Source: Elmis aenea (Eukaryota > Arthropoda > Insecta > Coleoptera > Elmidae). Taken from it: a stretch of 64,000 nt of DNA. Positions 24,928 to 37,299 of this stretch are shown one piece after another (position 1 is the stretch's first letter; each line of letters starts with the position of its first letter). The position numbers and the translations under genes are program-made. The notes beneath the pieces were generated by a model. It searched no databases, was not told where the DNA came from, and was given only the letters and a program-made list of their open reading frames with translations. Location of the stretch: positions 29,072,788 through 29,136,787 of the forward strand of contig OX393581.1 in the NCBI GenBank assembly GCA_947652605.1, written 5' to 3'.

Positions 24928-25765
24928 CAGCGTCATTCAAAGAGTCTGCAAGAAAAGGAAAAGTTTTTTATTATTGATTTCTCAGAAAATTTTAATCATG
25001 ATAAAAGCTGGTGGATGGTCTAGAACTAACTTTAAGATGAAAAAAAGTTTAATAAAAAGTCATGGGACACTTTTTTTTAGCGATTTTTTAAATATTCGCA
25101 ACAGTAACGTGCCCTTATTTTAAAAGCTACTAAAAAAAATTTCGAGCTAGAGTTATTTGAAACCTAAAAATAGGGTTAGATTTAAATTTTGACGGTCGAA
25201 TTCCAATTTTTATTTTTTATTCAAAAAGTTTGCAACTAAGAGAAAAGTTTTTTTATTATTAATTTCTCAGAAAAATTTTTTCTTGATAAAAGTTGGTGCA
25301 TGGTCTAGAACTAATATTAAGATGAAAAAAAGTTGAATAACAATTCATAGCACACTAAAATTTATCGATTTTTGAAATATTCGCAAGAGTAAAGTGCCCT
25401 TATTTAAGAGATACAAAAAAAATTTATAGGAAAGAGTTGTTTAAAACTCAAAAGTAGGGCTAATTGCAAATTTTGACGGTCAAATTCCAATTTTTATTTA
25501 TTAAGAAATTTTAATCATTTTACTCTTGCGAATATTTCAAAAATCGCTAAAATCTAGTGTCCTATGACTTTTTATTTAACTTTGTTTAGTTTTAAAATTA
25601 GTTTTAGACCATGCACCAACTTTTATTAAGTAAAATTTTCTGAAAAATCGATAATAAAATAACTTTTCAATTTGTTGCAGACTTCTTAAAAAATAAAAAT
25701 TGGATTTTGACCGTCAAAACTTAAATCTAGCCCGATTTTTGGATTCTAAATAATATTTTCCAATA
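24928..25765. mobile_element. Foldback element family I, copy 1, with direct and inverted units
   Basis: The left end CAGCGTCATTCAAAGAGTC follows a TA. Two direct units of about 280 bp follow (24937-25221 and 25222-25497), each carrying GAAAAGTTTTTT.ATTATT, a 'TGGTCTAGAACTAA' block, 'ATATTCGCAA.AGTAA' and 'TTTTGACGGTC'. An inverted unit then runs from about 25511 to 25765 (ACTCTTGCGAATATTTCAAA, AGACCATGCACCAACTTTTA). The right terminus is missing. Copy 2 (34795-35653) keeps the right terminus. No coding capacity. Confidence 0.75.
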
Positions 25766-26689
25766 AAAATAATTGTTTTTTGTCATTTTGCAACGACCAT
25801 GAAAGCAAACTGTACAAAAATTATGAGATAGAGGAATTTATCAGTATTTTTATAGTTAATATTTAGTTACTCGCAATCAAATTCATTTAAAATTTACTAG
25901 ATTTAAATGAAACATGCATAGAATTTACTACATATTAGTTTTTCTTATTTTTGAAAATTTAAATTGTTGAGCTTTTTTTGAAAAGTGTAATGTTATTTTT
26001 AGTTAAAAAATCAATTATACTTTTTAAAATATTAAACACAAACTTACATACAACATGATATCATTTAAATTGAAAAACAAATTCGACCTAGACTCGCTTC
26101 ATATTTAAAAGGTTACAAATATTGATGCATTTGAACAACAATTTGTCATTGTATTCATACTTCAATATTTCTTTAAAAAATCGCAAGTTTCATTAAAATA
26201 AATAAAAGACAATATTTTCTAATTTCTTGTCACAACTCAAACAGAACCATATTTTCTCTTTAAAATGTAGGTATGTAATAGCAAATGTATTAAAAAGAAA
26301 TTGCAGCAATAAGAGCACTTGAAGCTATAATCATTTTCTGCTAATATGCACCGTAATTAAAAAAACTTTCACATTCCTTCATCTACGTAAGGAAAATTTG
26401 ACTCTTAAAAAAATCTTTATTACTCCTTTAAATGCAAAAATGTAAAAACTGATTTTTTGCTATCAAGAAGTAATTTATAAATCGATTTAATTTACAGGTT
26501 TTTACACCTCAGGGTGGTCAATTTTGATATTTATTTAAAGTGGGTTAAACAGATGTGCATAATGCTATCTCTACATTAAAAAAGGCGATAACTAAGAATG
26601 TGCACTTATACATATGGAATAAACAAGCGTAAAAAGTAATTACATAGTATGTACAACTATGTTAAAAACAATTTAAATTGACATTTTCG
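25766..26689. other. No gene recognised
   Basis: AT-rich. A lone CAGGGTGGTCAATTTTGAT at about 26511 may be a worn MITE end, but no partner was found. Confidence 0.4.
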
Positions 26690-27060
26690 ACATCGCCACG
26701 CAAAGGATGCAGCATCATTTTTGGTAGAAGAATGAGGACAGGCGCAATTTCAGTATGAAGACAATGCAAATGTTAACCCCAATTGCTTGACGATAATGTT
26801 TTTTATTTTTACCCCGCGCACAGCTGTTGAGTGAAAGTTGCGTGGGTGTGCTCAGAACAGGGTGTGCGAAATACACGTCGTTTCTTCACATTGACAAAGA
26901 CAGACACTGTGTTATCGATATGGCTGCAAGAATGCGGGTGTAGAAATTAATGTAAACATGTCGCTAGTTTCTAATTCTGATTCATGATCTTGTTCAAACC
27001 AGGCTTAGCGAAGTACAAATGAGAGCGATTACTTGAGATTTGGTCTAATGATAGCTGTAT
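26690..27060. other. More balanced-composition patch
   Basis: Contains ACATCGCCACGCAAAGGATG, CCCCGCGCACAGCTGTTGAG and TGGCTGCAAGAATGCGGGTG. No repeats, no inverted arms and no useful open frame. It stands out from the surrounding AT-rich DNA and could be conserved regulatory sequence. Confidence 0.3.
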
Positions 27061-27696
27061 GTTGATATGTTGTGTTACTGGTCTAGCAATGCACAATAAA
27101 AAAAGATCACATTTTTCATGAACTGACATTTATAATTTATTAGCTAAATCTTTATTAACTGAGGGATTATGTATATAAGAAATACATTTTTTCGTTTGTC
27201 ATTTACATAAAATTACATAAATTATCTGTAAACGTAATTAATTGGAAAATTGGGATATACATTATTTATTTAATTTTTAGTCGTTTCTTACCAGTTTCAT
27301 AATCTTTTTCTATCGATTCGTTTTTGTTTTTATTAATGAGAATTTTTTTCCCAATTGGTTTCCATAAAACTGTTTATATTAATGGTTTATAATAAAGAAA
27401 AAAACAACCCATGGCAAAAACAAAATAAAGCTACAGTCAAAAACACAATCTTAAACTTTCAAATAAAGACTTTTATGTACTTGAAATTATGTAAAGGAAA
27501 CTTGATTAAATAATTGGAAACGTGAGATGTTTACTGTTATTAATTAATTGGAGGTTATTTTTGTCATTTTCGAACAGTTTTTGCTAATAGATGAGAAGTT
27601 TTTTTTCTCTTTGGACGCTAAATTTCATGTACATGGGGATTAAACTAATTTCTTATTTCAAAAATGTGGCAAATAATCGTTTTGTTTACATCTATG

Positions 27697-27790
27697 ATGT
27701 CAAACTCATATAGGTACGAATATGAGCCACCAACTTTAGTTTAAGAGAGTCTACGGACCGCAGACAAAACAAAAGTCACCAAAAAAATTT
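27697..27790. mobile_element. Decayed hAT-type end
   Basis: ATGTCAAACTCATATAGG, then TATGAGCCACC and TTTAAGAGAGTCTACGGACC. The 'GTGTCAAACTCA....GCGGGCC' layout is typical of a widespread class of hAT MITE ends. One-sided and degraded. Confidence 0.4.
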
Positions 27791-28039
27791 AGGGAGCAAT
27801 GAAAAGGTTTTTGTATGTAGGTACATTTTAAAATAACGTATTCAAATTTTACATTTTTTTTCTTTAATGAATTTAAGCAAATTAAAACTTTTTTAGATAC
27901 CTATCAAATGTTACAACAAACTTTTAAATTGGTGAAATTTAAAAAAAATCTATAAATTTACTAGAGACTTGGCATCTTTTGGCAGAAAATTTTATTAAGA
28001 GTGGGTGTAATTTTTTGTGATAGATATGTTTTTAATATA

Positions 28040-28696
28040 CAGTGTGACCCATTTTAAATCGCATCACCCCTATAAAAAAAAATCGGATTATAAATAGATC
28101 CGATTTTCATAATTTTTTTTTAAACGATAAAGCATCAAAAACAGTGCTTTGGGACCCTATTTTAAAATTCAGTTTACACTCACAAAGCCTACTATGGTTT
28201 TTTTTCGTTGTCAAAATTGGTAAAATTTGTTTAGCGATTTTTTTATCTAAAATCTGAATACACCACTGAATTTAGGATGCCCTTAAATGGGTTTGTACTA
28301 AATTTCATGAAAAAATCTTTATTTTTTTTGTATTTTTTTTCTTTTCTTGTAAATTTAGTTGTTCAACCATCGAAAATTTAATCAAAGTTGCGATTTTAAT
28401 ACTGATACGAATAAATTGTTGCTTATTTAAAAGATCAAACAATTTTTTTTATGCCAACTTTAACTTTTATTTTTTAGATAGCATAGAACACTGCATTGCC
28501 AATCGCTATACAACTTTTGCCAATTTTGACATCGAAAAAAAATATCATAGTAGGCTTTGTGAGGGTAAACTGAATATTAAAATAGGGTGTCAAAGTACTG
28601 TTTTTGATGCTTTATCGTTTAAAACCAAAGTTCATGAAAATCGGACCATAAATAAACTTTTTATAGGGGCGATCCGCTTTAAAATGGCTCACACTG
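28040..28696. mobile_element. Foldback MITE, family D, copy 1
   Basis: 657 bp between TA dinucleotides, starting CAGTGTGACCCATTTTAAAT and ending with the inverted TTTAAAATGGCTCACACTG. Arms of about 200 bp match: CACAAAGCCTACTATGG left against the inverse with TAGTAGGCTTTGTGAG right. The interior includes TTAGTTGTTCAACCATCG. It is related to copy 2 at 53433, which has the interior in the opposite orientation. The minus-strand open frame near its right end (28612-28806) is incidental. Confidence 0.9.
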
Positions 28697-31024
28697 TAGA
28701 TGTTAAATGTCAATTTGTTAAAATTTGTTAATTTCGCTGGGTGCGAAGTCTTATTCGTTTTTAAAAGGGAAAATAATTGTTCAAATTGGTATGTAGGTAC
28801 TACCAAACATTGCCAAGAAACATAAGCATTTTAATAAAATGTTTTGGAAGTAGGTACAAGTAAAAATTTGATATACCACATTCCTTATACTTTACTTTTA
28901 AACCCGTGTTGCAATAGATTGCAATTAATTATATTTGATTTGCGAAGTAAAAAAAATACACTAAATAATATTCACTTAAATCCATCATATTATTGGGTTT
29001 TAAATTTTTATAATAACTGTTGAATATTTGCTAAAAGCGCAACCGTAATTTAATTCTTGATATATTTTGCAAGCAGGAAAATGAACTAAATTTTGAGTTT
29101 TATATTTATTGCCAGTCACCATAAGGCGGTCGGTGTTCCTCAAAATATACTTTTATAATTTGCAATGTTTGAAAAATGTATTTTATATTTTATAATTCCA
29201 TTTTATTATTTTAATAAAACAAACTACCTACAAGTTTCGAGCCACGGGTTGTATTCCAGGTTCTGCGTGTTTGATAAAGTGTTATTATAAATAAAAACTG
29301 TTTAGACGCAATGAAAATATCTATGGCAAAAAATAAATGAAGATTTTGTCAAAAAAGTCATTTTAACTATTCAAATAATAAGATTTTATATTTATAGGTC
29401 CATGAAATAACATAAATTACGTATAAACTAAATTAATTGAAAAATTAAGATATTTATTTAAATTCATTTGTTGTTTTTTACTTTATCATTATTTTCATCA
29501 AAGTAATCATGAAAATTGCTCGTATACGTAATAAATTAATTAAGTATTCATAGCGTTCTGTTCTATGAATAACATATTTGCACATGTGTTTATAAAATGG
29601 TTTTAGTAAGGTTCTTTATTTCCCACAATTAAACGTGTAAATGTACTGTAAAATTATATAAGGATGGAGCATACAGAATATGGTAGAAAAAAAATGTTTG
29701 AAGTTTACGAGTGTAAAAAACGTGGGATAGTGAAATTCATAACAACTTGTTGAATAAAAAAGACGAAGAACTCATATGCTAGCATTCTACAAATAATGGT
29801 AAACTTAAGGCCCAGATTATTTGAAAAAAATACGGAATAGGAGGAGATTTTCAAGAAATTAAGTTTTCGTTTGCAATGTGATTATGTGACGTTTAAGATA
29901 TTTTAAAATCAAATGAAATAAGCAACAATGAAGAGATTTTAAATGGAATTTTAGAAGATTTTACATTTTTTACATAAATTTTAACTAGTCTTACTTGAAC
30001 CACTCACTTCCAAATAAAGTTAAGTGTTTACTTAACACTTCATTGTAATAATTTCCATGAAAAATGTAGTTACAATGCAATAGCTAAACATCTGAAAACT
30101 TTAAACTCCTGCATTCGGCGTAAAAATCGAAATTATCATACAGTATCATCTTAACCTCTTCAGGGATACTGACACATATGTTACAGGGTACCTATATTTT
30201 ATACAACCCGGTAAGTAAGTAAAGGCAAGTTGGCCAGCGCCAGGATAAACAACTATTTAACAATTGAACAACCCGCTAATATGCAGCAATAACAAATGCA
30301 GCTCGGAATGTAAACGATTTATCAAAAGCAGATACAAATTACACAGACTTCGCATGCGTCTTTTCCATAAGTAATACTCATAGAGGTGATTGAATATGCT
30401 AAATGTATATTCAGGGCTAACTTGAATCTGGTATCAATGCTGCACGTATCGGAATGTAAAACAAACTGCCACATTATAAAGTAAAATAATAATGCCGCAA
30501 TTATCTCAATCATTAATCATTATCTACGCATATTAATTAGACATAAATAAAATGATTTCGAAAGGACTGTTAAAAGTAGATGTCTGGGTAATTACAATAA
30601 TGTACAAATATAAAAGTAATTAGAGAGAATTAATCGATAAATTAGTAGCGTAACAGCGGCAGCAACAGCTTATTAGAAATAGTTGCAGATCTTAATTATA
30701 CCCCACGGTGCGAATCTTGAACTATTCAATAGTTTTATAAAAATTATAAATTATAGCTGTGGCATGCAGTAAATATAAAATGCTCCCGTTTATTTTGCAT
30801 AAACATGGACTTTCTTCATACGTACGTTCGCAAATACTATACACATATACACGCATCCACATAAATGTATAATTATTGAAAATGTGTTAAGGAGCACAAA
30901 ATGACATTGAAGATTACTTTAAACGAAATTATGATGTATGATATTCCTTTCATCTCGTATATGAAATGAAAAACATTTCTTTTTAAAATAAAACGTATAC
31001 AAAAAAGCTAAGTAATCACTAAAC
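28697..31024. other. No confident gene
   Basis: AT-rich. A minus-strand frame at 30322-30513 begins with a hydrophobic stretch (EIIAALLFYFIMWQFVL), but no splice context or homology supports it. The stretch 30640-30850 is somewhat less AT-rich and repeat-free. Confidence 0.4.
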
Positions 31025-31184
31025 GCCCGATTGCATAAAAGCCGAACCTGAGGTTAACCGCGGGATTAAACCACGTTAACCCCTAAGGCAAAATTGCAGC
31101 ATAGTTGGTGCTGATGTTGTCTAGTTTTAGGGATTAACTTGTATTTTAAATTTTAACAACAGTTTTGCTTTGTGCAATCGGGCC
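31025..31184. mobile_element. Short MITE with GCCCGATTGCA ends
   Basis: About 160 bp. It begins GCCCGATTGCATAAAAGCC and ends with the inverted GCTTTGTGCAATCGGGCC. The interior carries AGGTTAACC, CCACGTTAACCCC and AGGGATTAACTT, which can also pair. No CAGGG terminus, so it is a family separate from the larger foldback elements. No clear target duplication seen. Confidence 0.7.
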
Positions 31185-34100
31185 TTATCTTATGTGTGAA
31201 AAGAATATCTTATTAGAGAATATCTAAACAACTTAAAAGACTCATGTTTCGCATCTCTTTATAAATAATGAATTTACCAACAAACAAAGTGGTTTAGATA
31301 TTCTCCAAGAAATATACTATTGCTACAAATAAATGATTTTTAATCAGAACCAAATATGTGTGTCTAAAGCGAATTGCTTAAATAATTTACAGACATCCAT
31401 AAATTATTTAGTAAAAAAAAAATCCCTCTCACATACGAGTATTTAAAAAAAAGGTTAAGAGCAGTGATAATTAACTTTCGTATATTCCTAATATTTTGTA
31501 ACCACAACATTCAGTTTTAAACTTAATGAAATAATAGATACTTAAGGAAACTTACTTCAAATTTGAAGCAAAATATCTGGAATATCAATAGTTTAAAACA
31601 CGCATTACTTTGACACTTTCTTCTAAATTACCTTAATTTGGCAATAAAATATTTTTTAAAGCTTACTTTACTAAAACTTACTACATTAGGGGTCCTTGAT
31701 TTAACACCACATACCTGCAACAAATAAAAAAATTGTTATTTTTAGTCTTATATGGTTATTAATATTAATAAATATAACTACATACAGCTTTTTTAATAAC
31801 TAAAATTCCTGAATTTTTTTAAATCCATAAATTACCAATAAATATATGCAACTTTTTTTGTTTGGCTGCAGGACGACCTGCTGTGACAGTAAAACATTAA
31901 ACATAAGATTGAAATGAAACTACATATGTCAACTATGGACTAATAATTGTATTAGCCACTGTTAAAACGCTTTAACGGCATGCTCACCTGTAAATGACAT
32001 TTGTTTCTATTGTGCTTTTAGAAATTTATCGCTTCACAAGCGTAAACATCTTAAAAAACCAGTAGTAATATAGGATTGGCAGTGCGATGCATAGCTACCA
32101 GAGATCACTTTTGTTGTGAACAGTGCTTACGTGTGAAAATCCAACGATAGTTCTTACCTTCTTTCACGTACTGTTTTTACCCTCCACAAACTTGTTCGTA
32201 ATTTTATGCAATAACTGCTGGAACAGCCGACTAACCGTCCGATGAACTACCAGAAACTGTATTGGATCGCCATATTCATCGGGTCATACATAGCCTCGCT
32301 TTAACAGACCTTATGCTTTCCACCGTTTTTATAATAATTATTGTCTCCGATACTAGGTCAGTAAACGATACCAAGGGTCGAACTTTTACACAAGGACAAA
32401 ATTTACTGATTTGATTTATTAATTCACCTAAAAAGGGCTTTATAAAGTACCTACGCTCAGTTTTATTTTTCTCTTACAAAAAAAGGCGTACGAAAGTATT
32501 TCTCACTTTTAAAGCACTTCAATAAAACAAGTGAAAGATACTGATTATAAATAGACTTACTCGAAAATGCAAAGTCTAAGTATTTTTTCGCATAATTAAG
32601 TATCACGTTTACATTCAAACAAAACAAAATCAAATTTGCGTTGCGTATAAGCACAAAAAAGTAAATGCTAACTGAGATTTATCGAACAATCTAACATCAC
32701 CGTTAATTATAATTTTTACAAAACAAGCGAGAGTTTCGTTCTCGTTTTATTTTCTATGATAATGATGTGTGTGTGTTGGCAACGGAAGTCGGCTACTGAA
32801 CTACGCTGGTGAACGTTTTAGAGAATACTTCGAGCATTCCTAAAGTAAAATTGTGGTAGTTCATAAGTTTATCTAATTATATGAACTTTTTAAGGTAAAA
32901 CTAATAAACTTGAACTAGATCATTGATAAACAAAATAAAGATGTGTATACATTAATGGACAATTAATATTGTTAATTATTATTCCAAGTTAAAAATTTTA
33001 TAACAAAAATGTTAGCCATCGCAAGGTCATTAAAGTATAATATCATGTACAATATATATGCAATTTCTCATAACTTTTATTTACGTAGATAGCTCCTTAG
33101 TCACAACTAAGAAATTTTGTGCAAAACTGTTGCACTTAATTTAAAGACTAACAAAGATAAATTTATTTTTCAAGTCTTTCTATTGGAAAATTTTATGTGG
33201 AAACGGTGTGCTATTTGACACACAGTTTTCTAAAATAATACAACCAAAAAAAAATAAGGCTTTATTATCACAAACATTACAAAAAGTGGTAAAAAGTTAA
33301 ACAATCAGTAAAGATGTCACTTTCTGCTACATCATAGGTGTTTACAACTTAAATATTTACTTCGAGAAGGCACATTAAAGTTTGCTACTGTTTAAAATTG
33401 AAATGACATCTTGGCTTATGATTTTGGTTTTAACTACGTTGTTCTAGGATGTTTAATAAAAAAATTATTAATAATTCTTTTGGGAGCAATATTTTTAGAA
33501 CGTTCTGTATTCACGGAGAGCCAACAAAATTGACTATTGAAGTTGATTTTAAATGAGATACAATTTTGTATTGGAAGTTCTTATTTATTGGCTTTCTAAT
33601 AAAGCAAGTTTGTGAGAAAAAAAAATGAAAAACTCCAAAGGATAGCAATTGGAAGATTGACCATTTGTATTTTTTTGCTAGGCCAAAACTCGTAACTGGT
33701 GCTTCATCACAAGGATTTTATATTTCAAAGCGTTGTTGCAACCAATTTCGTGTTCTCTTCATATATTATATTCACTCCCTCATGCAAAGTCATAAACACT
33801 CGTAATTTACGGCCATTTAAACGTTCAATCTTTCGGCAAACTCATTTCTTTTGATGTCCGACTCGCTTGGCAAATAATAAATAAAAATAAACTAAATACG
33901 GTGCCTATCAGTGCCCAGCATGGGTCTAGATACCATCTTATTGGAGTGCGTTATTATACTATAGCTATCACGTGACAATAAAATCAGAACGTTATTATTT
34001 CAGACTCAACACATTTCAAATTTGGCTTAACAAAAGTACAATTACTGCATGAAAGCAAAATTACCAACAATACGTAGGCAAGCACATGTAAAAAAAACAC

Positions 34101-34794
34101 TTCATAACCTTAAAACTTTTTGCAAAATATTTTCTGCTTCTAATAATCGTAAGAATAGTTAAAAAGATTAAAATTAGCATTTTTCACTACGGTGTACAGA
34201 GTTTTCTGAATTGAAAGTTCACGAAATTAATAATCTTACGTTACGTTTTGTTTTTCATCACGATTTGATTAAAAATTAAAAATTAATAGATACGTAGTTA
34301 TTTATCGTTTTTAAATTTATTTGTCAAATATTAAAGTTATTGCTATTTTACCTGTAAAAATTTAGTATGACAAGCTACAGTTATAAAAAAATGATGATGG
34401 ACCAAATTAAACGAAACGTCTAGTATTAAATGGAATTGTAATTAAAGTTTTCTGATATTACCTATCAAAAGAAAACAATACATTCTTAAAAATATGTTTC
34501 AGTTTATCTTAAATTGCTTTTAAAGAAAGTGAATAATGTTAATTTTCTTAATTTGGTAAAAATGTTCGACACTTTTCTTCTATTTTAGTGACGTCATAGC
34601 TCTTAACAATCAAAAATCCATATTAATTGCCAGTCACAAAGTAAATGTTCTTTTTAGTAGATTAAACCTGCAGCAAATTGTTTTGTTCAATTTATTTTAA
34701 TTAAACGAAGAATTTTTAATTTAAGTAGGTATTTACTTATTAGTAGTGTAACATAAAATACTTTTGTATACAAATGACAAAAAACAAGCAACCT
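31185..34794. other. Sparse stretch; two balanced-composition patches
   Basis: Mostly AT-rich. At 32050-32400 the composition is more balanced and the minus strand carries a good splice-donor sequence, GAAAGAAGGTAAGAAC, near 32150. No ATG-initiated frame leads into it. At 33780-33990 there is another repeat-free balanced patch. Neither can be called a gene from sequence alone. Confidence 0.35.
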
Positions 34795-35252
34795 TTTCTT
34801 AAGAAGTCGATAATAAAAAACTTTTCCATTTGTTGCAGTTTTTTTTATGTTAAAAAGTTAAAATGATTACCAAACAAATTGAAAATTTAATATCGAATTC
34901 TATACATTTTTTTCCTCTAAAATTTTTTGTGACTTTCAAAATAAGTGCACTTTACTCTTGCGAATGTTTCTAAAATCGTTAAAACGTAGTGTCACATTTA
35001 TTTTTTTTCGTTTAAATCGTAGTTTATCACTACACTCTGTTGACTCTGTTCTCTGGACATTCAGTACTATTATTGACAAATATGGCACATAGAAGACTGT
35101 CCAATGACAAACTTCTTTCTTTACGAGGTTTAATTTTGTGTTTTATTTAAAACAAACTTAAAATCTAGTTGGCAAGCCATTTGGATTTAGTATCATTATG
35201 GATTTTTATTAAAACTTTTTTTCATACTAAAATTAGTTTCAGGCCATGCATC

Positions 35253-35414
35253 AACTTTTATTTATTTATTTTTTTTTTTACTCCTTTCTTCCCGAGATCT
35301 GCCCTAGAGCAATAATCGGTTGATTAAACATTTTGCATTTTGGCAGCGGGACATGCTGCAATGCAAGCGAGTGGTTAGTAAACTTACATTAAAGCCCTAA
35401 CAAACTTTTATTTA
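35253..35414 (-). mobile_element. Short retroposed sequence with target duplication
   Basis: The 12-bp duplication AACTTTTATTTA occurs at 35253-35264 and 35403-35414. Between them lie 138 bp which on the minus strand run from GTTAGGGCTTTAATG through GGGCAGATCTCGGGAAG to GAAAGGAGT and then a run of A's and TAAA units. A 3' poly(A) with flanking duplication means it arrived by target-primed reverse transcription. It is either the last 110 or so bases of a 5'-truncated LINE or a SINE. I saw no convincing Pol III promoter boxes, so the truncated LINE is more likely. The target was the family I element. Confidence 0.7.
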
Positions 35415-35416
35415 AA

Positions 35417-35525
35417 ATTGAAATAAAACACTATTACTTTGTTTAACCACTTTAATTTTGAGTTTTTCGTACAAATTAAAGTAAAATTAAAGTGGTTAAA
35501 CAAAGTAATAGTGTTTTATTTCAAT
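35417..35525. repeat. Perfect 43-bp inverted repeat with 23-nt loop
   Basis: 35417-35459 (starting ATTGAAATAAAACACTATTA) and 35483-35525 (ending TAATAGTGTTTTATTTCAAT) are exact inverses. The loop is 35460-35482. It lies inside the family I element, immediately after the retroposed insert. The perfect match contrasts with the roughly 80-90% arm similarity of the surrounding elements. Confidence 0.9.
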
Positions 35526-35653
35526 TAATATGTCTCAATACCACAAAGTAACGGCTAAACAAATTCTTCAATTTTATTTAAAAGAATATTTTTTGATAAA
35601 TCTATAATAAAAAAACGGTTCCATTTGTTGTAGGCTTTTCTTAGATGACCCTG

Positions 35654-37299
35654 TATATTAAAAATTTTGTTAAGCAAAATATTACTTCCTCTTCTAAAGT
35701 AGTGATATTGAAATAGAAATAAGTTAATATTGATTCAATTTGAGCATAATAAAACAATTTATTAGTTATATAATTAAAATTAAAAATATAAATTCCATCT
35801 GGTTTGAGCTTAAGTATTCATAAACAGTTTTAGTGCGAGGCAATCTAAAGCTAATAAAGATTTGCCCATCTTGGCATTTTAATCGACAATATTGTAAACA
35901 AATTGTTCTGCAGTTATTCTACAAAATAATAATTGGCGTGCATGCAAAGTCGTAAAGTTTGATAACCTCGCAAATTGCGAGTCTCCCACAGCGCATGCCC
36001 TTCGATCGTGTCACGAACAAAATACCAAAATGGCGTGAACTTGGCTACTTAACCTCACATTGCGTGCCGTCTTTTTAATAAGATGTTAAGTTATCACTTA
36101 TGTGTGTAATATACATGCTCCGATATTTATTCGTACCGAACAAACATTCGCTCGAATCGAAATGCGGTTTCAGAGCTGCATTATGGTTATAAAAAATTGT
36201 TTTCGTTTTTTATGTATGGCGTATTGCACATTTTTTAAATGGCATAGACAACAACGTTATGCAAAACTGGGTTAGCGCAAATTTGCATCATCCATAAATC
36301 TGTTAGGAGTGACATATAATTTTGTCGCTGACTGCCACTTAATCTATTACGTAATTTTTTAATTTAGGTCAGATATAACAAGGGAAAGTGTTTTTGATTT
36401 TGGTAAGCCACGTATTGTGATCTAGTCATGTTAACAAGATTATTAAGGTGTTTTATATGTGTGTCACAGCATAAATAACAACTTAAATTCGAGCATTTCA
36501 GAAATGTCTTAATTAACCGGAATTTTTAGGGTAATTTTAATGTTATAATATCTATAAGGTCAATATTTGTGTTATTCTAATCTAATCGAATCTCATGAAT
36601 AATGATTTATTAGGTTGTTAATTGCACTTTTTTTATTCAATCTCGTCTCGACCAGACTCACCTAAGGTTTGTTGACAATGCTAACTACGCTAAATAATTT
36701 ATTAATGTAATCTGATACACACAATGTGTCCGAGCAGGAAATTTAGAAAGTCGAACATTTTACTTTGTAATTGTTTCTGTTTGTAATCTGATATTAATAA
36801 TGCATAACGGCCCAGTGCCTATGTTGTTCAGCGACAAATATAGCTACATCATAAATTATATCGAATAATGTAATTATCATTTATATGTGCACTTTCGATT
36901 TTTCTAACGCTCTACTAGACAATTGCAAACAAGTCTGTAAAAGGTGTGCTGATTGTGTCAACTGCTCGAACATTATGTGCAGGATTCTGGATCAGAAAGA
37001 TTAATGAGCAAATTATTGTACATATCGCTTTCATTGTACGTATTTGAGGCCGAAGGCCGCATTGTACCTCTGTGTTTCATTGTCGCTTATCTTAAGTAAA
37101 GGAGTAACACACCTTACGCAACAGTTCCTTAATAAGAAAATGCGGACATAACAATTCATCCAACATAGTTGTCTGTGAAAATTCTTGATTTTGTACGAAA
37201 ATAGCATTATACATTATACGTTTTTATACGTTACGATTTACATGAAATATACTTTGTTGCTTATTTCATTACATCATAATCGGGGCAGCGTCATAAGGC
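35654..37299. other. Repeat-poor stretch, possibly regulatory
   Basis: Relatively free of transposon signals and of better-balanced composition in parts (35930-36070, with CGCAAATTGCGAGTCTCCCA and CAGCGCATGCCCTTCGATCG; 36930-37130, with GAGGCCGAAGGCCGC). No exon could be defined. Conserved non-coding DNA is one reading. Confidence 0.35.

Larger units (their letters stand above)
34795..35653. mobile_element. Foldback element family I, copy 2
   Basis: The right end, GCTTTTCTTAGATGACCCTG, is followed by TA and is the inverted partner of the family I left end. The arm sequences TCGATAATAAAAAACTTTTCC (about 34808) and TCTATAATAAAAAAACGG (about 35602), and the 'TTTACTCTTGCGAATGTTTC' and 'AGGCCATGCATCAACTTTTA' blocks, are shared with copy 1. 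The copy is interrupted by the retroposed tail at 35265-35402 and contains a perfect 43-bp hairpin at 35417-35525. Confidence 0.7.

Noticed and set aside
26855..26885. CAGGGTGTGCGAAATACACG as a MITE left end
   Set aside because: No TA immediately before it and no inverted partner nearby; probably a chance match in a balanced-composition patch.
30322..30513. 63-codon minus frame with hydrophobic N-terminus and several cysteines, possible small secreted peptide
   Set aside because: Poor start context, no promoter or splice support, and no known spacing of cysteines.
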